From NCBI GenBank assembly GCA_036495685.1, contig DASXMJ010000011.1, forward strand, positions 1 through 64,000: DNA of 64,000 bases, in the 5' to 3' direction. The position numbers were made by a program, and so were the translations under genes. Source of the DNA: Candidatus Binataceae bacterium. Lineage in GTDB: Bacteria; Desulfobacterota; Binatia; Binatales; Binataceae. Below the pieces are notes generated by a model. That model did not search any database and had not been told where the DNA came from. It saw only the letters and a program-made list of their open reading frames with translations. Of this stretch, positions 13,435 to 23,373 are shown in pieces (positions within the stretch are counted from its first letter, which is position 1; every line of letters starts with the position of its first letter).

Positions 13435-14142
13435 ATGTATACCAAGTCCGCGGCATTCTACGACGCGATCTACAGTTTCAAGAACTACCCCGCCGAAGCC
13501 GCGCAGCTTCACGCCCTGATCCAGCAACACAAGCGGTCACCCGGAAATCGGTTGCTCGACGTCGCCTGCGGTACCGGCCGGCATGTGCATGCGCTCAAGG
13601 CGCACGGCTACCAGGTGGCAGGACTGGAACTGGACCAGAACCTGCTGGCGATTGCCCGCGAGCGAAACCCCGAGGCGCGGTTTCACCGCGCCGACATGGT
13701 TGATTTCGATCTCGGCGAGGCCTTCGATATCGTCACCTGCCTTTTCAGCTCGATCGGGTACGTAAAAACCACCGAACGCCTCCGCCACGCGATTGCCACC
13801 ATGGCGCGCCATCTGGTGCCCGGCGGAGTCTTGGTCGTCGAGCCGTGGTTTTGGCCGGGCTTTCCGCTCGACCGGATCGGCCAGATTTCGGTCGACCTTC
13901 CGGAACTCAAGCTGGCGCGCATCGTCAACACCCAGATCGTCGGCGACACCTACGTGGCGCATTTTCACTATCTGATCGGCAAACCCGACGGAGTGGACTA
14001 CCTGGTGGAGCGGCACGAGCTGGGACTGTTCTCCCACGGTGAGCATCGTACCGCGTTCCAGAGTGCGGGCCTGCAAACCATCCACGATCCCAAAGGACTA
14101 ATTGGCCGCGGCCTATGGATTGGCAGCAAGCCGATCGAGTGA
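13435..14142 (+). CDS. Class I SAM-dependent methyltransferase
   Basis: This 235-residue soluble enzyme has SAM motif I at LLDVACGTGRHVHAL, an acidic motif II (GLELDQNLL) and a post-I segment (DIVTCLFSSIGYV). The layout YDxIYxxKNY...LLDVACGTG and the SSIGYV segment resemble the TylM1/DesVI-like branch that methylates sugar or small-molecule amines, but the substrate is unknown. ATG at 13435 was chosen because upstream in-frame sequence (from 13288) is Arg-rich and overlaps gltD. The GST-like gene begins 6 nt after the stop, suggesting co-transcription. Confidence 0.85.
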   Translation: MYTKSAAFYDAIYSFKNYPAEAAQLHALIQQHKRSPGNRLLDVACGTGRHVHALKAHGYQVAGLELDQNLLAIARERNPEARFHRADMVDFDLGEAFDIVTCLFSSIGYVKTTERLRHAIATMARHLVPGGVLVVEPWFWPGFPLDRIGQISVDLPELKLARIVNTQIVGDTYVAHFHYLIGKPDGVDYLVERHELGLFSHGEHRTAFQSAGLQTIHDPKGLIGRGLWIGSKPIE

Positions 14143-14148
14143 ACAGAG

Positions 14149-14775
14149 ATGATTCGTTTGTACGACTATCTGCCGTCCGGCAATGGCTACAAGGTTCGCC
14201 TGCTCCTGAGCCAGCTTCAGATTCCCTTTGAGCGAATCGAGCTGGATATCATCAAGGGTAACACCCGCACCCCCGGGTTTCTGCGCAAATTTCCCAACGG
14301 TCGGATTCCGGCCGTCGAATTTGACGACGGCCGCCGCCTGTTTGAGTCGAACGCCATCATCTGGCATTTCGCCGAAACCACTTCTCTCGTACCACAGAAC
14401 CCATTTGAACGCGCCCGTGTTCTGCAGTGGATGTTCTTCGAGCAGTACAGCCACGAACCGTATATCGCCGTGGCGCGCTTCTTCGCCATGCATCTGGATC
14501 ACCCCGACGAGCGCCGCGGCGGTTTGCCGCGAATCATCCGGGGCGGATATGACGCGCTGGGAGTGATGGAGTCGCATCTCGGTGGCAGCGGCGAAGGCGA
14601 TCACCGGCGCGAGTTCTTGGTCGCGAGCCAATACACCATCGCGGACATCGCGCTGTACGCCTATACGCACGTGGCGCACGAAGGTGGCTTCGACTTGGGA
14701 AACTACCCGGCGATTCGGGAATGGCTCGCGCGCGTGAAATCTCAGCCGCGCCACATTCCAATTACCCAGGGATAG
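14149..14775 (+). CDS. Glutathione S-transferase family protein
   Basis: This 208-residue protein has the two-domain GST fold. The thioredoxin-like N-terminus is MIRLYDYLPSGNGYKVRLLLSQL, then the cis-Pro segment NGRIPAVEFDDG and the glutathione-binding LFESNAIIWHFAE. The C-terminal half is all-helical, including YTIADIALYAYTHVAHEGG. It probably conjugates or reduces an electrophile with glutathione or another thiol. It lies 6 nt after the methyltransferase and faces the HCCA-isomerase-like gene. Confidence 0.88.
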   Translation: MIRLYDYLPSGNGYKVRLLLSQLQIPFERIELDIIKGNTRTPGFLRKFPNGRIPAVEFDDGRRLFESNAIIWHFAETTSLVPQNPFERARVLQWMFFEQYSHEPYIAVARFFAMHLDHPDERRGGLPRIIRGGYDALGVMESHLGGSGEGDHRREFLVASQYTIADIALYAYTHVAHEGGFDLGNYPAIREWLARVKSQPRHIPITQG

Positions 14776-14885
14776 TCGCCGCCTCGGGGCGAACTCCTTG
14801 GAATGCGAGCTCGGTAGCGACAGACAAAGGTGACGCGCTGCGCGGCAGATGAGAGCTCCACTGCGGTCCGCGCCGCCAGGAGTCC

Positions 14886-15494
14886 TCAGCCATCCCGCCG
14901 CAGGCCCAGTGCTGCGAGTTTACGCACCACCCACTCGATGCGATCCTCGCCCCAGAAGGGCTCGCCATCGACCACGAAAGTCGGCACGCCAAAGATTTGG
15001 TCGCCGTCGGCCTCGGCGAAGCATTGGTCAAGCTCCATGCGCGCGTCGCTATCGACATATCGGGCAAAATCCGCCGGTTTGCACCCGGTTTCGGAAAGCA
15101 CCGCTTCGATCGCGCCACCCTCTTCCACGTCGAGTTCATGCTTCCAGAAGCGCTCGAACACCCTCTGGGAGTACGGGTGGAAGCGCCCACATTGCGCGGC
15201 GAACAAACCGCCGTAAAAGGCGAGTCGGCAGCTAAAAATTTTCTTGGGTGGATAGATAGTCAGGCCGCGCTCCCGTGCTATGCGACGCGCGTCCAGGTAC
15301 AGATAGCGTACCTTGCGGCGATCCGCGTCGGGATTGTCGAGCGGACCGTAGACTCGGCGGATATTCACCCCGTAGGGAATGAAGCGAACGCGCACCCGGT
15401 GCGACTTCTCCAGCTCACGTGCCGGGCCATAAGCCAGGTACGAGAAGGGGCTGGTATATGCGAAGTACAATTTTACTTCGAATTCGTCAGCCAT
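14886..15494 (-). CDS. 2-hydroxychromene-2-carboxylate isomerase-like (DsbA/kappa-GST fold) protein
   Basis: This 202-residue protein of the DsbA-like superfamily has the N-terminal motif FAYTSPFSYLAYGPA in place of a CxxC. Ser at this place is typical of HCCA isomerases and kappa-class GSTs, so disulfide chemistry is unlikely. The cis-Pro region FGVPTFVVDGEPFWGEDRIEWV is clear. HCCA isomerases act in naphthalene-type aromatic degradation, but no such genes are nearby, so substrate assignment is open. Its start overlaps the 3' end of glcF by 8 nt, making it the last gene of the glc operon. Confidence 0.8.
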   Translation of the reverse strand: MADEFEVKLYFAYTSPFSYLAYGPARELEKSHRVRVRFIPYGVNIRRVYGPLDNPDADRRKVRYLYLDARRIARERGLTIYPPKKIFSCRLAFYGGLFAAQCGRFHPYSQRVFERFWKHELDVEEGGAIEAVLSETGCKPADFARYVDSDARMELDQCFAEADGDQIFGVPTFVVDGEPFWGEDRIEWVVRKLAALGLRRDG

Positions 15495-16758
15495 TCGTCA
15501 ACGCCTGCGCGATGAATTCGGAGAGGTGCACGACCTTGATTTTTGACCCGCGTCGCCGCAGTTCGGCCGCGATTTGGAATTCGCACCCCGGATTCGACAG
15601 CACCACGTAGTCGGCGCCGGTCGCCAGGATGTTGTCCGCCTTGCGACTGGCCAAGGCGCGCGCCATTTCGGGCTCGGTCAGGTTGTAACTTCCCGCAGAG
15701 CCGCAACACAGGTCCGACTCCCCCAACTCGATCAGGCTCACGCCTGGCATTGCCGCGAGCACCCGGCGCGGGCCTTCGCGCACTCCAAGACCGTGCACCA
15801 GGTGGCATGCATCGTGAAAGGTTACCGTGCACTCGATTTTACGCAGGGGCGGCAGCCCTCGTTCCAGCAACAGTGCGCTCAGGTCTCGCACCTTGGCCGC
15901 TACTTGTCGGGCCGAATCGGCCAACTCGGGATCGTCGCGCAGCAGTAAGCCGTACTCCGCTACCGCCGCCGAGCAACCGGATGCGGCCGAAAGAATCGCC
16001 TCGGCGCCGGAACGCGCCAGGGCGCGCACGTTGTGCCGCACGAAATCGAGCGCGCGGCCGCGATTGCCCGAATGAAGATCGAGTGCGCCACAGCAGCGGG
16101 TGTGGGCCAGCCGTACCACCCGATAGCCGGCTGCCGCCAACACTCGCTCCGTCGCGAGGTTCTCCGAATTGGCGAGTACCTGCGCGACGCACCCGTGATG
16201 GACGACCACGGCGGGAGCACCCGGGACGCCCGCGGGTAGCGCGCCAGCGCGCGCTTCGCTTGACTGATGCAGCGGCGGCAACAGCTCGAGCCACTCGCGC
16301 ACCGCGCCTGGCAGCAACGCGCCCAGGAGCGGCCGCAATCCGATGCGTTCGGCAATCTTAAGCGGTGCGAGCAGTGCGCGGAGGCGGGCGGGGTAGGGGA
16401 AGATGGCGTTTACCAGAGTTCGGCGCGCGCGTTGGGGAAGCGACCGAGAGTAGTTGTCCTCGACGAACGCCCGCGCCCGCTCGATGAGTTGGCCATACTG
16501 GACTCCCGAGGGGCACGCCGTCTCGCACCCGCGGCATCCGAGGCACAAATCCAGGTGGCGGGCGGCATCGTCCTCGAGCGGCAGACGTCCCTCGGCCAGC
16601 GCCTTCATCAAGTAGATACGCCCGCGCGGCGAATCCATTTCTGCCCTGGTCAGCACGTAGGTCGGGCACGCTTCCAGGCACAGCCCACAGTGAACGCAGT
16701 CGAACAGCAGCTCATAGTCGACGACCGCACGGACCGAAGTCGCGGAAGGCGCGGCCAT
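15487..16758 (-). CDS. glcF: Glycolate oxidase iron-sulfur subunit
   Basis: This 423-residue subunit passes electrons from glycolate oxidation to the respiratory chain. Two ferredoxin-type clusters are at the N-terminus (CVHCGLCLEACP and CLGCRGCETACPSG). Two CCG domains follow (HHGCVAQ...TRCCGALDLHSG and FHDACHLVHGLG...LCCGSAGSYNL). The start at 16758 is set by the TGATG overlap with glcE and a GGGAGGA ribosome site; a slightly upstream ATG would lie inside glcE. It belongs to the operon glcD-glcE-glcF. Confidence 0.93.
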   Translation of the reverse strand: MAAPSATSVRAVVDYELLFDCVHCGLCLEACPTYVLTRAEMDSPRGRIYLMKALAEGRLPLEDDAARHLDLCLGCRGCETACPSGVQYGQLIERARAFVEDNYSRSLPQRARRTLVNAIFPYPARLRALLAPLKIAERIGLRPLLGALLPGAVREWLELLPPLHQSSEARAGALPAGVPGAPAVVVHHGCVAQVLANSENLATERVLAAAGYRVVRLAHTRCCGALDLHSGNRGRALDFVRHNVRALARSGAEAILSAASGCSAAVAEYGLLLRDDPELADSARQVAAKVRDLSALLLERGLPPLRKIECTVTFHDACHLVHGLGVREGPRRVLAAMPGVSLIELGESDLCCGSAGSYNLTEPEMARALASRKADNILATGADYVVLSNPGCEFQIAAELRRRGSKIKVVHLSEFIAQALTNG

Positions 16759-18074
16759 CAAATTCCTCCCACGAAGCATCCGGGGTTGAACACACCTGCA
16801 GGATCGAATGCAGCCTTGAGCCGGCGCATCAGCTTGAGCGCCCCGTCATTCGGCATGTCAAAGAACTCCACCGACCCGCGGAACGATCGGTGGGCGTGCA
16901 AGATGCGCAGATAGCCGCCCGCGCGCCGCGCCGCCTGGCGCCAACCGTCGATCGTGATGCGACCGTCAGCGGGAGGTTCGGGCAAAAACAGGGTCGCCAC
17001 CCCGCATCCCATGTGAGCAAGATATTGAGCATCGGTGGCAGCGAGGATCGAGGAGAGCTGTGCCGGCGCTACGGCTATCTGGGCGGTGAGCGCCCATGCG
17101 CTCGCATCGAAGTCACGCAAGCGTGCGTACGCATGCAGAGCGTCGCCCCTTTCTACAAAAACCGCGCCCGGAGCGGCCCGCGCAGTCGCGTCGCGCAGCG
17201 AAGCAACTTCGGAGGAACTCCCCGAGATGCCCGCTACCAGCAGAAACCTGGCGGGAGAGCCACAGGCGTAAGCGGCCGCCGAACTCAGGCCCTCGAGATG
17301 AGCGAGTGGAAGTGAGTCGTGCAATTCGCGCGCCGCAGCGAAAAGCTTCTCCGCTCGATCGAAGCTCAGCCTCGTCATCGCATATTGTTCCGGAAGGGGC
17401 CGGACTTTGAAGGTTGCTTCGGTAATGATACCGAGGGTGCCGAACGACCCACCCAGCACCTTCATCAGATCGTAGCCCGCCACATTCTTTACCACCCGTC
17501 CGCCGCCGTGCACGCTGTGTCCCTGATGACCGACATAACGGATCCCGATCAGCAAATCACGCGTCGTTCCCTCCGAGAGCCGCAGCGGCCCCGCGTGGGA
17601 GGCGGCGATCAGCGCGCCCACCGTGGTCGCGTCGGGATCACACGGATCAACCGGCAGGCGTTGTCGTGCGGGCGCCAGCGCCCGGTTCAGCTCACCCACG
17701 CTCAGGCCGGCTTCCACGGTGATCGTCAAATCTTTCGGTTCGTACGCCACTACCCGCGCAAGCCTGCCCAAGGACACTCCGAGCGCCACCGGCAGCGAGC
17801 GGATCTGGGAGAGGGTTCGGGCCGCTCCCAGCGGCGCGAGCGCGATGCGATCGGTCTCGCACGCCCGCACCACCTCAGCCAGTTCTGCTGCGTCGCCGGG
17901 CTTTGACAAAATCTTCACGGCGTCGGCCGCCCGGCCCGTGGGTGCACCAACCTGCCCGGCGCCGACTATCAAGCTAACGCGCTGGACGATTTCGTCCGTC
18001 GACAAGTTGTTTACCGAAGGTGAAGACGCGGTCAAATCGGTACTTGGCGGTGCGGCGCGGCGACTTCCACGCAC
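16758..18074 (-). CDS. glcE: Glycolate oxidase FAD-binding subunit
   Basis: This protein of up to 438 residues is the second flavin-type subunit of glycolate dehydrogenase. It shows the FAD_binding_4 (VAO/PCMH) fold: PGDAAELAEVVRAC, the pyrophosphate-binding stretch TVGALIAASHAGPLR, and HGGGRVVKNVAGYDLMKVLGGSFGTLGIITEATFKV. The GTG at 18074 overlaps glcD by 43 nt. A TTG about 24 codons downstream (NNL-STDEIVQRV) would remove most of the overlap, so the true start is uncertain. It is coupled to glcF. Confidence 0.9.
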   Translation of the reverse strand: MRGSRRAAPPSTDLTASSPSVNNLSTDEIVQRVSLIVGAGQVGAPTGRAADAVKILSKPGDAAELAEVVRACETDRIALAPLGAARTLSQIRSLPVALGVSLGRLARVVAYEPKDLTITVEAGLSVGELNRALAPARQRLPVDPCDPDATTVGALIAASHAGPLRLSEGTTRDLLIGIRYVGHQGHSVHGGGRVVKNVAGYDLMKVLGGSFGTLGIITEATFKVRPLPEQYAMTRLSFDRAEKLFAAARELHDSLPLAHLEGLSSAAAYACGSPARFLLVAGISGSSSEVASLRDATARAAPGAVFVERGDALHAYARLRDFDASAWALTAQIAVAPAQLSSILAATDAQYLAHMGCGVATLFLPEPPADGRITIDGWRQAARRAGGYLRILHAHRSFRGSVEFFDMPNDGALKLMRRLKAAFDPAGVFNPGCFVGGI

Positions 18075-19483
18075 GAGCCCGGCCGCGGAATGACTTTGTT
18101 GGGATTGGAGCGTTCCAGCGGGTCGAAGACGTGGCGCAGCTCGCTCATCGCGATCAGGTCCTCGGGTGAAAACAGCAACGGCATCTCGCCCTGCTTTTCA
18201 ACCCCGATGCCGTGCTCACCGGTCAGGCTGCCGCCCATCTCGACACAAGCGATCAGAATCTCGCGGCCCGCTGCAATCGCCTTGCGGACCTCTTCGGGTT
18301 TGCGCTCGTCGTACAGGACGATCGGGTGAATGTTGCCGTCACCGGCGTGAAAGACGTTGCCGATGGCGAGCCCGTATTTTCGACTGATCACCTGAATCGT
18401 ACGCAGAATATCCGGCAGGCGCGTGCGTGGCACCACGCCATCCTGGGTGGCGTAGTTGGGCGCGAGCCTGCCCACCGCGCCAAACGCTCGCTTACGTGCT
18501 TTCCACAATCCTGCGCGTTCGGTTTCGTCGCGCGCCAGTCTCACCCCGGACGCGCCATTGTGGCACGCGATCTCGGTCACACGCGCGGCATGCTCATCGA
18601 GGCCCGCCACAAGCCCGTCGAGCTCGATGATCAGCACAGCACCCGCCTCGGCGGGCAGGCCGACGTGAAAGGCGTCCTCGACGGCGCGGATGATCAGCTG
18701 GTCCATCATCTCGATCGCGCTCGGAACAATTCCCGACGCCATGATCGCGGACACCGCATGCGTGGCCGCCTCGACGTCGGCGAAGGTTGCCAACAGGGTT
18801 CGATGCCCCTCCGGCTCGCGGATGATTTTGAGGACGGCGCGGGTGACGATTCCCGCAGTTCCTTCCGCCCCAACCACCGCCCCCAGCAGGTCGTAGCCGC
18901 AGCGTTCTTCAGCCGGTCCACCCAGTTCGACGATTTCTCCATCGGCGAGCACCAGGGTAACGCCGAGAACATGGTTGGTGGTGACCCCGTACTTGAGCGT
19001 ATGTGGACCGCCGGAATTTTCCGCGATATTACCGCCGATGGTGCAGGCCTGCTGCGACGATGGATCCGGCGCGTAGAGGAAGCGGTCGCGTTTCACCGCA
19101 TTGGTGACGTGCAGATTGACCACCCCGCTCTGGACTTCCACTCGCCGATTCGCCAGATCGATGCTGAGGATCCGGTTCATCTTTGAGGTACAAATCATCA
19201 CCGGTGCGTTGACCGGAAGTGCTCCACCGGACAGCCCGGTGCCGGCCCCGCGCGGCACGAAGGCAACTTCGCGCCGCCACAGCGCTTTAAGAACCGCGCT
19301 TACCTGCTCGGTCGTACGCGGCATCACTAGGAGGTCGGGGCTGCACTTCTCGATCGTCCACCCGTCGCACTCGTAGACTTTCAGCTCCGCGGACCGCGAA
19401 ACTATCCCGTCGCTGCCGGCGATGGCCGCCAGTTCCGCGACCAGCGTCGGGTCGAGGCCGGTGGCCTGGGCGTTGTGGCTCAC
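18032..19483 (-). CDS. glcD: Glycolate oxidase catalytic flavoprotein subunit
   Basis: This 483-residue FAD enzyme oxidises glycolate (possibly also D-lactate or another 2-hydroxy acid) to glyoxylate. The PCMH-type FAD domain includes AFVPRGAGTGLSGGALP, IGGNIAENSGGPHTLKYGVT and GAEGTAGIVTRAVLKI. The C-terminal FAD-oxidase domain ends with GNVFHAGDGNIHP and GGSLTGEHGIGVEKQ, both catalytic-core signatures. It is the first gene of glcDEF, and an aminotransferase able to use glyoxylate diverges from it. Confidence 0.93.
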   Translation of the reverse strand: MSHNAQATGLDPTLVAELAAIAGSDGIVSRSAELKVYECDGWTIEKCSPDLLVMPRTTEQVSAVLKALWRREVAFVPRGAGTGLSGGALPVNAPVMICTSKMNRILSIDLANRRVEVQSGVVNLHVTNAVKRDRFLYAPDPSSQQACTIGGNIAENSGGPHTLKYGVTTNHVLGVTLVLADGEIVELGGPAEERCGYDLLGAVVGAEGTAGIVTRAVLKIIREPEGHRTLLATFADVEAATHAVSAIMASGIVPSAIEMMDQLIIRAVEDAFHVGLPAEAGAVLIIELDGLVAGLDEHAARVTEIACHNGASGVRLARDETERAGLWKARKRAFGAVGRLAPNYATQDGVVPRTRLPDILRTIQVISRKYGLAIGNVFHAGDGNIHPIVLYDERKPEEVRKAIAAGREILIACVEMGGSLTGEHGIGVEKQGEMPLLFSPEDLIAMSELRHVFDPLERSNPNKVIPRPGSCVEVAAPHRQVPI

Positions 19484-19567
19484 GCCGTGAACAATAGCAC
19501 AGCGCTTGCGCCCGCGGCATTTTCCGCCAACCCGCGACGGGCAATAATAGATGAATTCCGGCGCCTG

Positions 19568-19587
19568 CCGAATCGAGCGCGATTCGG
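19568..19587. promoter_or_regulatory. Perfect inverted repeat in the glcD/aminotransferase divergent region
   Basis: CCGAATCG-AGCG-CGATTCGG is a perfect 8+8 bp inverted repeat with a 4-nt spacer, lying 24 nt before the TTG start of the aminotransferase in the only control region shared with glcDEF. It could be the operator of a dimeric regulator of both transcription units, or a hairpin in the aminotransferase leader. No convincing -35/-10 pair was seen here. Confidence 0.4.
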
Positions 19588-19611
19588 GAACGCGTCATAA
19601 GGGGAAGGATA

Positions 19612-20796
19612 TTGACGGAACAATTTGCAGAGCTCAGACCGACCGCGCGCATCCTGCTGGGCCCGGGGCCCTCGAACGTTCATCCGCGCGTGATGAAGGC
19701 GATGATGTCGCCCGTGATCGGACACCTCGATCCCGATTTCGTGAAAGTGATGGAGGACCTCAAGCGTCTGCAGCGCGTCGTTTTCCGAACCCAGAACGAA
19801 ATGACGTTTCCGGCTTCAGGCACCGGCTCCTCCGGAATGGAGATGATCGCGGCCAACCTGATCGAAGATGGCGACCAGGTCATCGTCGGCGTGAACGGCG
19901 CGTTTGGTGCACGCTTCGCCGACTGCGCCGAGCGACAGGGTGCCAGGGTTCACAAGGTGGAAGCGGAATGGGGGCGAATAATCGAACCCGACGCGGTCAA
20001 GCAGGCGCTCGCGAAGGTTTCCAATCCGAAGCTTGTCGTCATGGTGCACGCGGAGACCTCGACGGGCGTTCATCAACCAATTGAAGAGATCTCCGCCCTG
20101 ACGAGCACCCACGGCGCGTTGCTGGTCGTTGACGCGGTAACCTCGCTTGCGTGTGTCCCCCTGGAAATCGACAAGTGGGGAATCGATGCCTGCTTCAGTT
20201 GCACGCAGAAGGGGCTGAGCGCGCCCCCGGGCCTGGCGCCGGTAACCTTCAGCGCCCGCGCGATGGAGGTGATACGGCGGCGCAAGTCCAAGTGCCGCTC
20301 CTGGTACCTGGATGTCGCCGCGATTGGCAGCTACTGGGGCTCGGAGCGCGTGTACCATCACACCGCCCCGATCACGATGATCTACGCGCTCTACGAAGCC
20401 CTGCGGGTGGTGATGGAAGAAGGCCTGGAGCAGCGATGGCTGCGCCATCGCAGCAACGCCGCCGCGTTGCACGCCGGTCTGGGGGCGCTCGGGCTTAAGC
20501 TTGCCGCACAGGAGGGCCGCCGCCTCCCGCAGCTCACCACGGTCGCGGTGCCGGCGGGAGTGGATGAGGCAAGGGTGCGTGCGGAATTGCTGCAGCAGTT
20601 CAACATCGAGATTGCCGCGGGCCTGGGACCGCTGCGAGGCAAAGTCTGGCGGATCGGCCTCATGGGTGAGAGCTCGCGGCGCGAGAACGTGACGCTGGTA
20701 CTGGGCGCGCTCGAGCAAATTCTGGCGGGAGCAGGATTCGAGCTTTCCCGGGGCAAGGCGCTGGCAGCGGCACAAGCTGCCTGGGCCAGCCTATGA
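19612..20796 (+). CDS. Alanine-glyoxylate / serine-glyoxylate-type aminotransferase (class V)
   Basis: This 394-residue PLP enzyme of the AGXT/SGAT family begins at TTG 19612, with AAGGGGAAGG just upstream. The N-terminal LLGPGPSNVHPRVMKAM and ASGTGSSGMEM are typical. HAETSTGVHQPI and LLVVDAVTSLACVPLEID form the cofactor pocket, and the Schiff-base Lys is in CFSCTQKGLSAPPG. Such enzymes transfer an amino group from alanine or serine to glyoxylate, making glycine. Divergent placement from glcDEF supports a glycolate-to-glyoxylate-to-glycine route. Which amino donor is used is not visible. Confidence 0.88.
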   Translation: MTEQFAELRPTARILLGPGPSNVHPRVMKAMMSPVIGHLDPDFVKVMEDLKRLQRVVFRTQNEMTFPASGTGSSGMEMIAANLIEDGDQVIVGVNGAFGARFADCAERQGARVHKVEAEWGRIIEPDAVKQALAKVSNPKLVVMVHAETSTGVHQPIEEISALTSTHGALLVVDAVTSLACVPLEIDKWGIDACFSCTQKGLSAPPGLAPVTFSARAMEVIRRRKSKCRSWYLDVAAIGSYWGSERVYHHTAPITMIYALYEALRVVMEEGLEQRWLRHRSNAAALHAGLGALGLKLAAQEGRRLPQLTTVAVPAGVDEARVRAELLQQFNIEIAAGLGPLRGKVWRIGLMGESSRRENVTLVLGALEQILAGAGFELSRGKALAAAQAAWASL

Positions 20797-20805
20797 GGCA
20801 GAGGA

Positions 20806-23331
20806 TTATTCCTCTTCGCTGACCGCCCCGTTGCCGTTGGATTCGTCGTCGTCCTTCTCGGCGAGACCCGCTAGTGCACGCACGTGCTCGTTCTGATCAA
20901 GCCGCACCAGATGGACCCCTTGCGCGTTGCGCCCGGTGATCCGGACGTCTTTGACGTTGAGCCGAATCACTTTGCCGCCATCGGTTATCAGCATCACCTG
21001 TTCGTCAGTGCCGACCTGGCGTACCGCGACCACTTTGCCGGTTTTTTCCGTGACGTTCATGGTGATGACGCCCTTGCCGCCGCGATGTGTCAGCCGATAC
21101 TCCTCGGCGGGCGTGCGCTTGCCGAGCCCCAGTTCCGAAACGGTAAGCAGGGTTTCGTCGTCGCGGACGGTCGACAGCGAAACCACCTCGTCCTCGACCA
21201 GGGTAACGGTCTTGCCTTCTTTGATGGTGTGGGATTCCAGCTCCATGCCGGCGACGCCGCCAGTCGCACGGCCCATCGGGCGCGCCTCCGCTTCTTTGAA
21301 CCGGATCGCCTGTCCTTCGCGCGTCGAGAGCACGATTTGCTGATTGCCATCGGTGATGCGCACGTCGACCAGTGAGTCGCCATCTTCGAGATTGATCGCG
21401 ATGATCCCGTTTGACCGGATGTTGGCGTACTCTTCGAGTTCGGTTTTTTTCACGCGGCCGCGCTTGGTCGCAAAGAACACGAACTTGCCCGCGACCTCGC
21501 GTGGGACCGGCATGAATGCCTGCAAGGTCTCCTCGTCGCCCAGGTTCAGAAGATTGGCGATCGAACGACCTTTCGCGGCGCGGCCGCCCTCGGGCAGTTC
21601 GTAAGCCTTCAACTGATACACCTTGCCCGCGCTGGTGAAGAACATCAGCGGGTCGTGGGTCGAGACCCGCTCGAGCCGCTCGACGAAGTCTTCCTCGCTG
21701 GTGGTCGCACCGATCTTACCGCGTCCGCCCCGCCGCTGCGTGCGGTACAGTGACAGCGGAGTGCGTTTGATGTAGCCGCCGTGGGTCACGGTCACGAGCA
21801 CGTCTTCTTCGACAATCAGGTCCTCAACCGAGAACTCGCCTTCTGCCTCGATTATCTGGGTGCGGCGCGCATCGCCGAATTCCTTTTTGATCTCTGCCAC
21901 ATCGCCGGCGATCAATTTCATTAGCTCGCGTTCGTCGGCCAGGATCCGCTTGAGCTCCTTGATGGTCCCGCTGGTTTCCTTGTGCTCGGTTTCGATCTTT
22001 TCGCGCTCCAGCCCAGTGAGGCGGCGCAGCGTCAAGTCCAGAATCGCCTGGGCCTGGAGCTGGCTTAGGCTGAATTGCTTCATCAGGCCGGAGCGCGCCG
22101 TTTCCGCATCCTTGGAAGCGCGGATCAGTTTGATCACCGCGTCGAGGTTTTTGAGCGCGATGAGTAAACCTTCCAGGATGTGCAGCCGTGCTTCAGCCTC
22201 GCGCAGTTCGAACTGGGTGCGGCGGGTCAGAACGACCTTACGATGATCGATGAATGCGAGCAGGATGTCGCGCAGGCCCATCTCGCGCGGCCGCCCTTCA
22301 TGGATGCCGAGCATGATGAGCCCGTAGCCCTGCTGCATCTGGGTGAGCTTGTACAGCTGGTTCAACACCACGCGCGGATCGGTGTCGCGCTTGAGCTCGA
22401 TCACGATCCGCATACCGTCGCGATCGGATTCGTCGCGCAGATCGCTGATACCGTCGAGACGCTTCTCGTTGACCAGCTCCGCCATTCGCTCGATCAGACG
22501 CGACTTGTTCACCTGGTAGGGAATCTCGCGCACGATGATGGATGCGCGGCCCGACCGTTTGTCGGTCTCGATGGCGGCCAGCGCGCGCATCATCAGCGTG
22601 CCGCGTCCGGTCAGATATGCCTGGCGAATCGTCTGCCGGCCGAGTAGTTGGCCGCCGGTCGGGAAATCGGGGCCTGGAATGATATCCAGAATTTTCTCCA
22701 GCGGCAGGTCCGGCTTGTCGATCAGCGCAAGCAGCGCGTCGGAAACCTCGGTGAGATTGTGCGGCGGAATGTTGGTGGCCATCCCGACGGCGATCCCGTC
22801 CGACCCGTTGATGAGCAGGTTCGGAATCTGCGCGGGGAGGATTTCCGGCTCTTCCTGGGAGCCGTCAAAGTTGGGAATAAAATCGACCGTGTCCTTGTCG
22901 ATGTCCGCGAGCAGCCGTTCGGCCAACCGGGTCAATTTGCATTCGGTGTAGCGATAGGCCGCCGGCGGGTCGCCATCGACCGAGCCAAAGTTGCCTTGTC
23001 CGTCGATCAGCGGGTAGCGCATGCTGAAGGGCTGCGCCATCCGCGCCAGCGCGTCGTAAACCGCCATGTCGCCGTGCGGGTGATACTTGGCCAGCACCTC
23101 GCCGACCACCCCGGCACATTTCGTATAGCGGCGGTTGGCGAGCAGACCCATCCGGAACATCGCATAGAGAATCCGGCGATGGACCGGCTTCAGGCCGTCA
23201 CGTACCTCCGGCAGCGCGCGCCCGATATTCACCGACATGGCGTAGTCCAGGTAGGACTGCCGCATGTCGTCTTCAATGTTCAGCAGCGCGGGTTCGTTAC
23301 GGATTGGTTCGTTGCCGTTGGTCTCAGCCAT
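20806..23331 (-). CDS. gyrA: DNA gyrase subunit A
   Basis: This 841-residue subunit cleaves and rejoins DNA. The catalytic Tyr is in [10 protein letters not shown]. The GyrA-box [10 protein letters not shown] distinguishes it from ParC, and the six-bladed C-terminal wrapping domain is followed by an acidic tail ([10 protein letters not shown]). In the quinolone region [19 protein letters not shown], Met89 (codon 23065-23067) occupies the E. coli Ser83 position, while Asp93 matches Asp87. gyrB lies upstream on the same strand, 355 nt away. It converges with the aminotransferase gene, leaving 9 nt between them. Confidence 0.97.
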   Translation of the reverse strand: MAETNGNEPIRNEPALLNIEDDMRQSYLDYAMSVNIGRALPEVRDGLKPVHRRILYAMFRMGLLANRRYTKCAGVVGEVLAKYHPHGDMAVYDALARMAQPFSMRYPLIDGQGNFGSVDGDPPAAYRYTECKLTRLAERLLADIDKDTVDFIPNFDGSQEEPEILPAQIPNLLINGSDGIAVGMATNIPPHNLTEVSDALLALIDKPDLPLEKILDIIPGPDFPTGGQLLGRQTIRQAYLTGRGTLMMRALAAIETDKRSGRASIIVREIPYQVNKSRLIERMAELVNEKRLDGISDLRDESDRDGMRIVIELKRDTDPRVVLNQLYKLTQMQQGYGLIMLGIHEGRPREMGLRDILLAFIDHRKVVLTRRTQFELREAEARLHILEGLLIALKNLDAVIKLIRASKDAETARSGLMKQFSLSQLQAQAILDLTLRRLTGLEREKIETEHKETSGTIKELKRILADERELMKLIAGDVAEIKKEFGDARRTQIIEAEGEFSVEDLIVEEDVLVTVTHGGYIKRTPLSLYRTQRRGGRGKIGATTSEEDFVERLERVSTHDPLMFFTSAGKVYQLKAYELPEGGRAAKGRSIANLLNLGDEETLQAFMPVPREVAGKFVFFATKRGRVKKTELEEYANIRSNGIIAINLEDGDSLVDVRITDGNQQIVLSTREGQAIRFKEAEARPMGRATGGVAGMELESHTIKEGKTVTLVEDEVVSLSTVRDDETLLTVSELGLGKRTPAEEYRLTHRGGKGVITMNVTEKTGKVVAVRQVGTDEQVMLITDGGKVIRLNVKDVRITGRNAQGVHLVRLDQNEHVRALAGLAEKDDDESNGNGAVSEEE

Positions 23332-23373
23332 CTAACCTGGCACTCCCGCTTTTCGGGGCCGTTGTTGGTGCAA

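Noticed and set aside
14886-15494. Calling this a thiol oxidoreductase (DsbA)
   Set aside because: The CxxC site is replaced by SPFS, as in HCCA isomerases and kappa GSTs.
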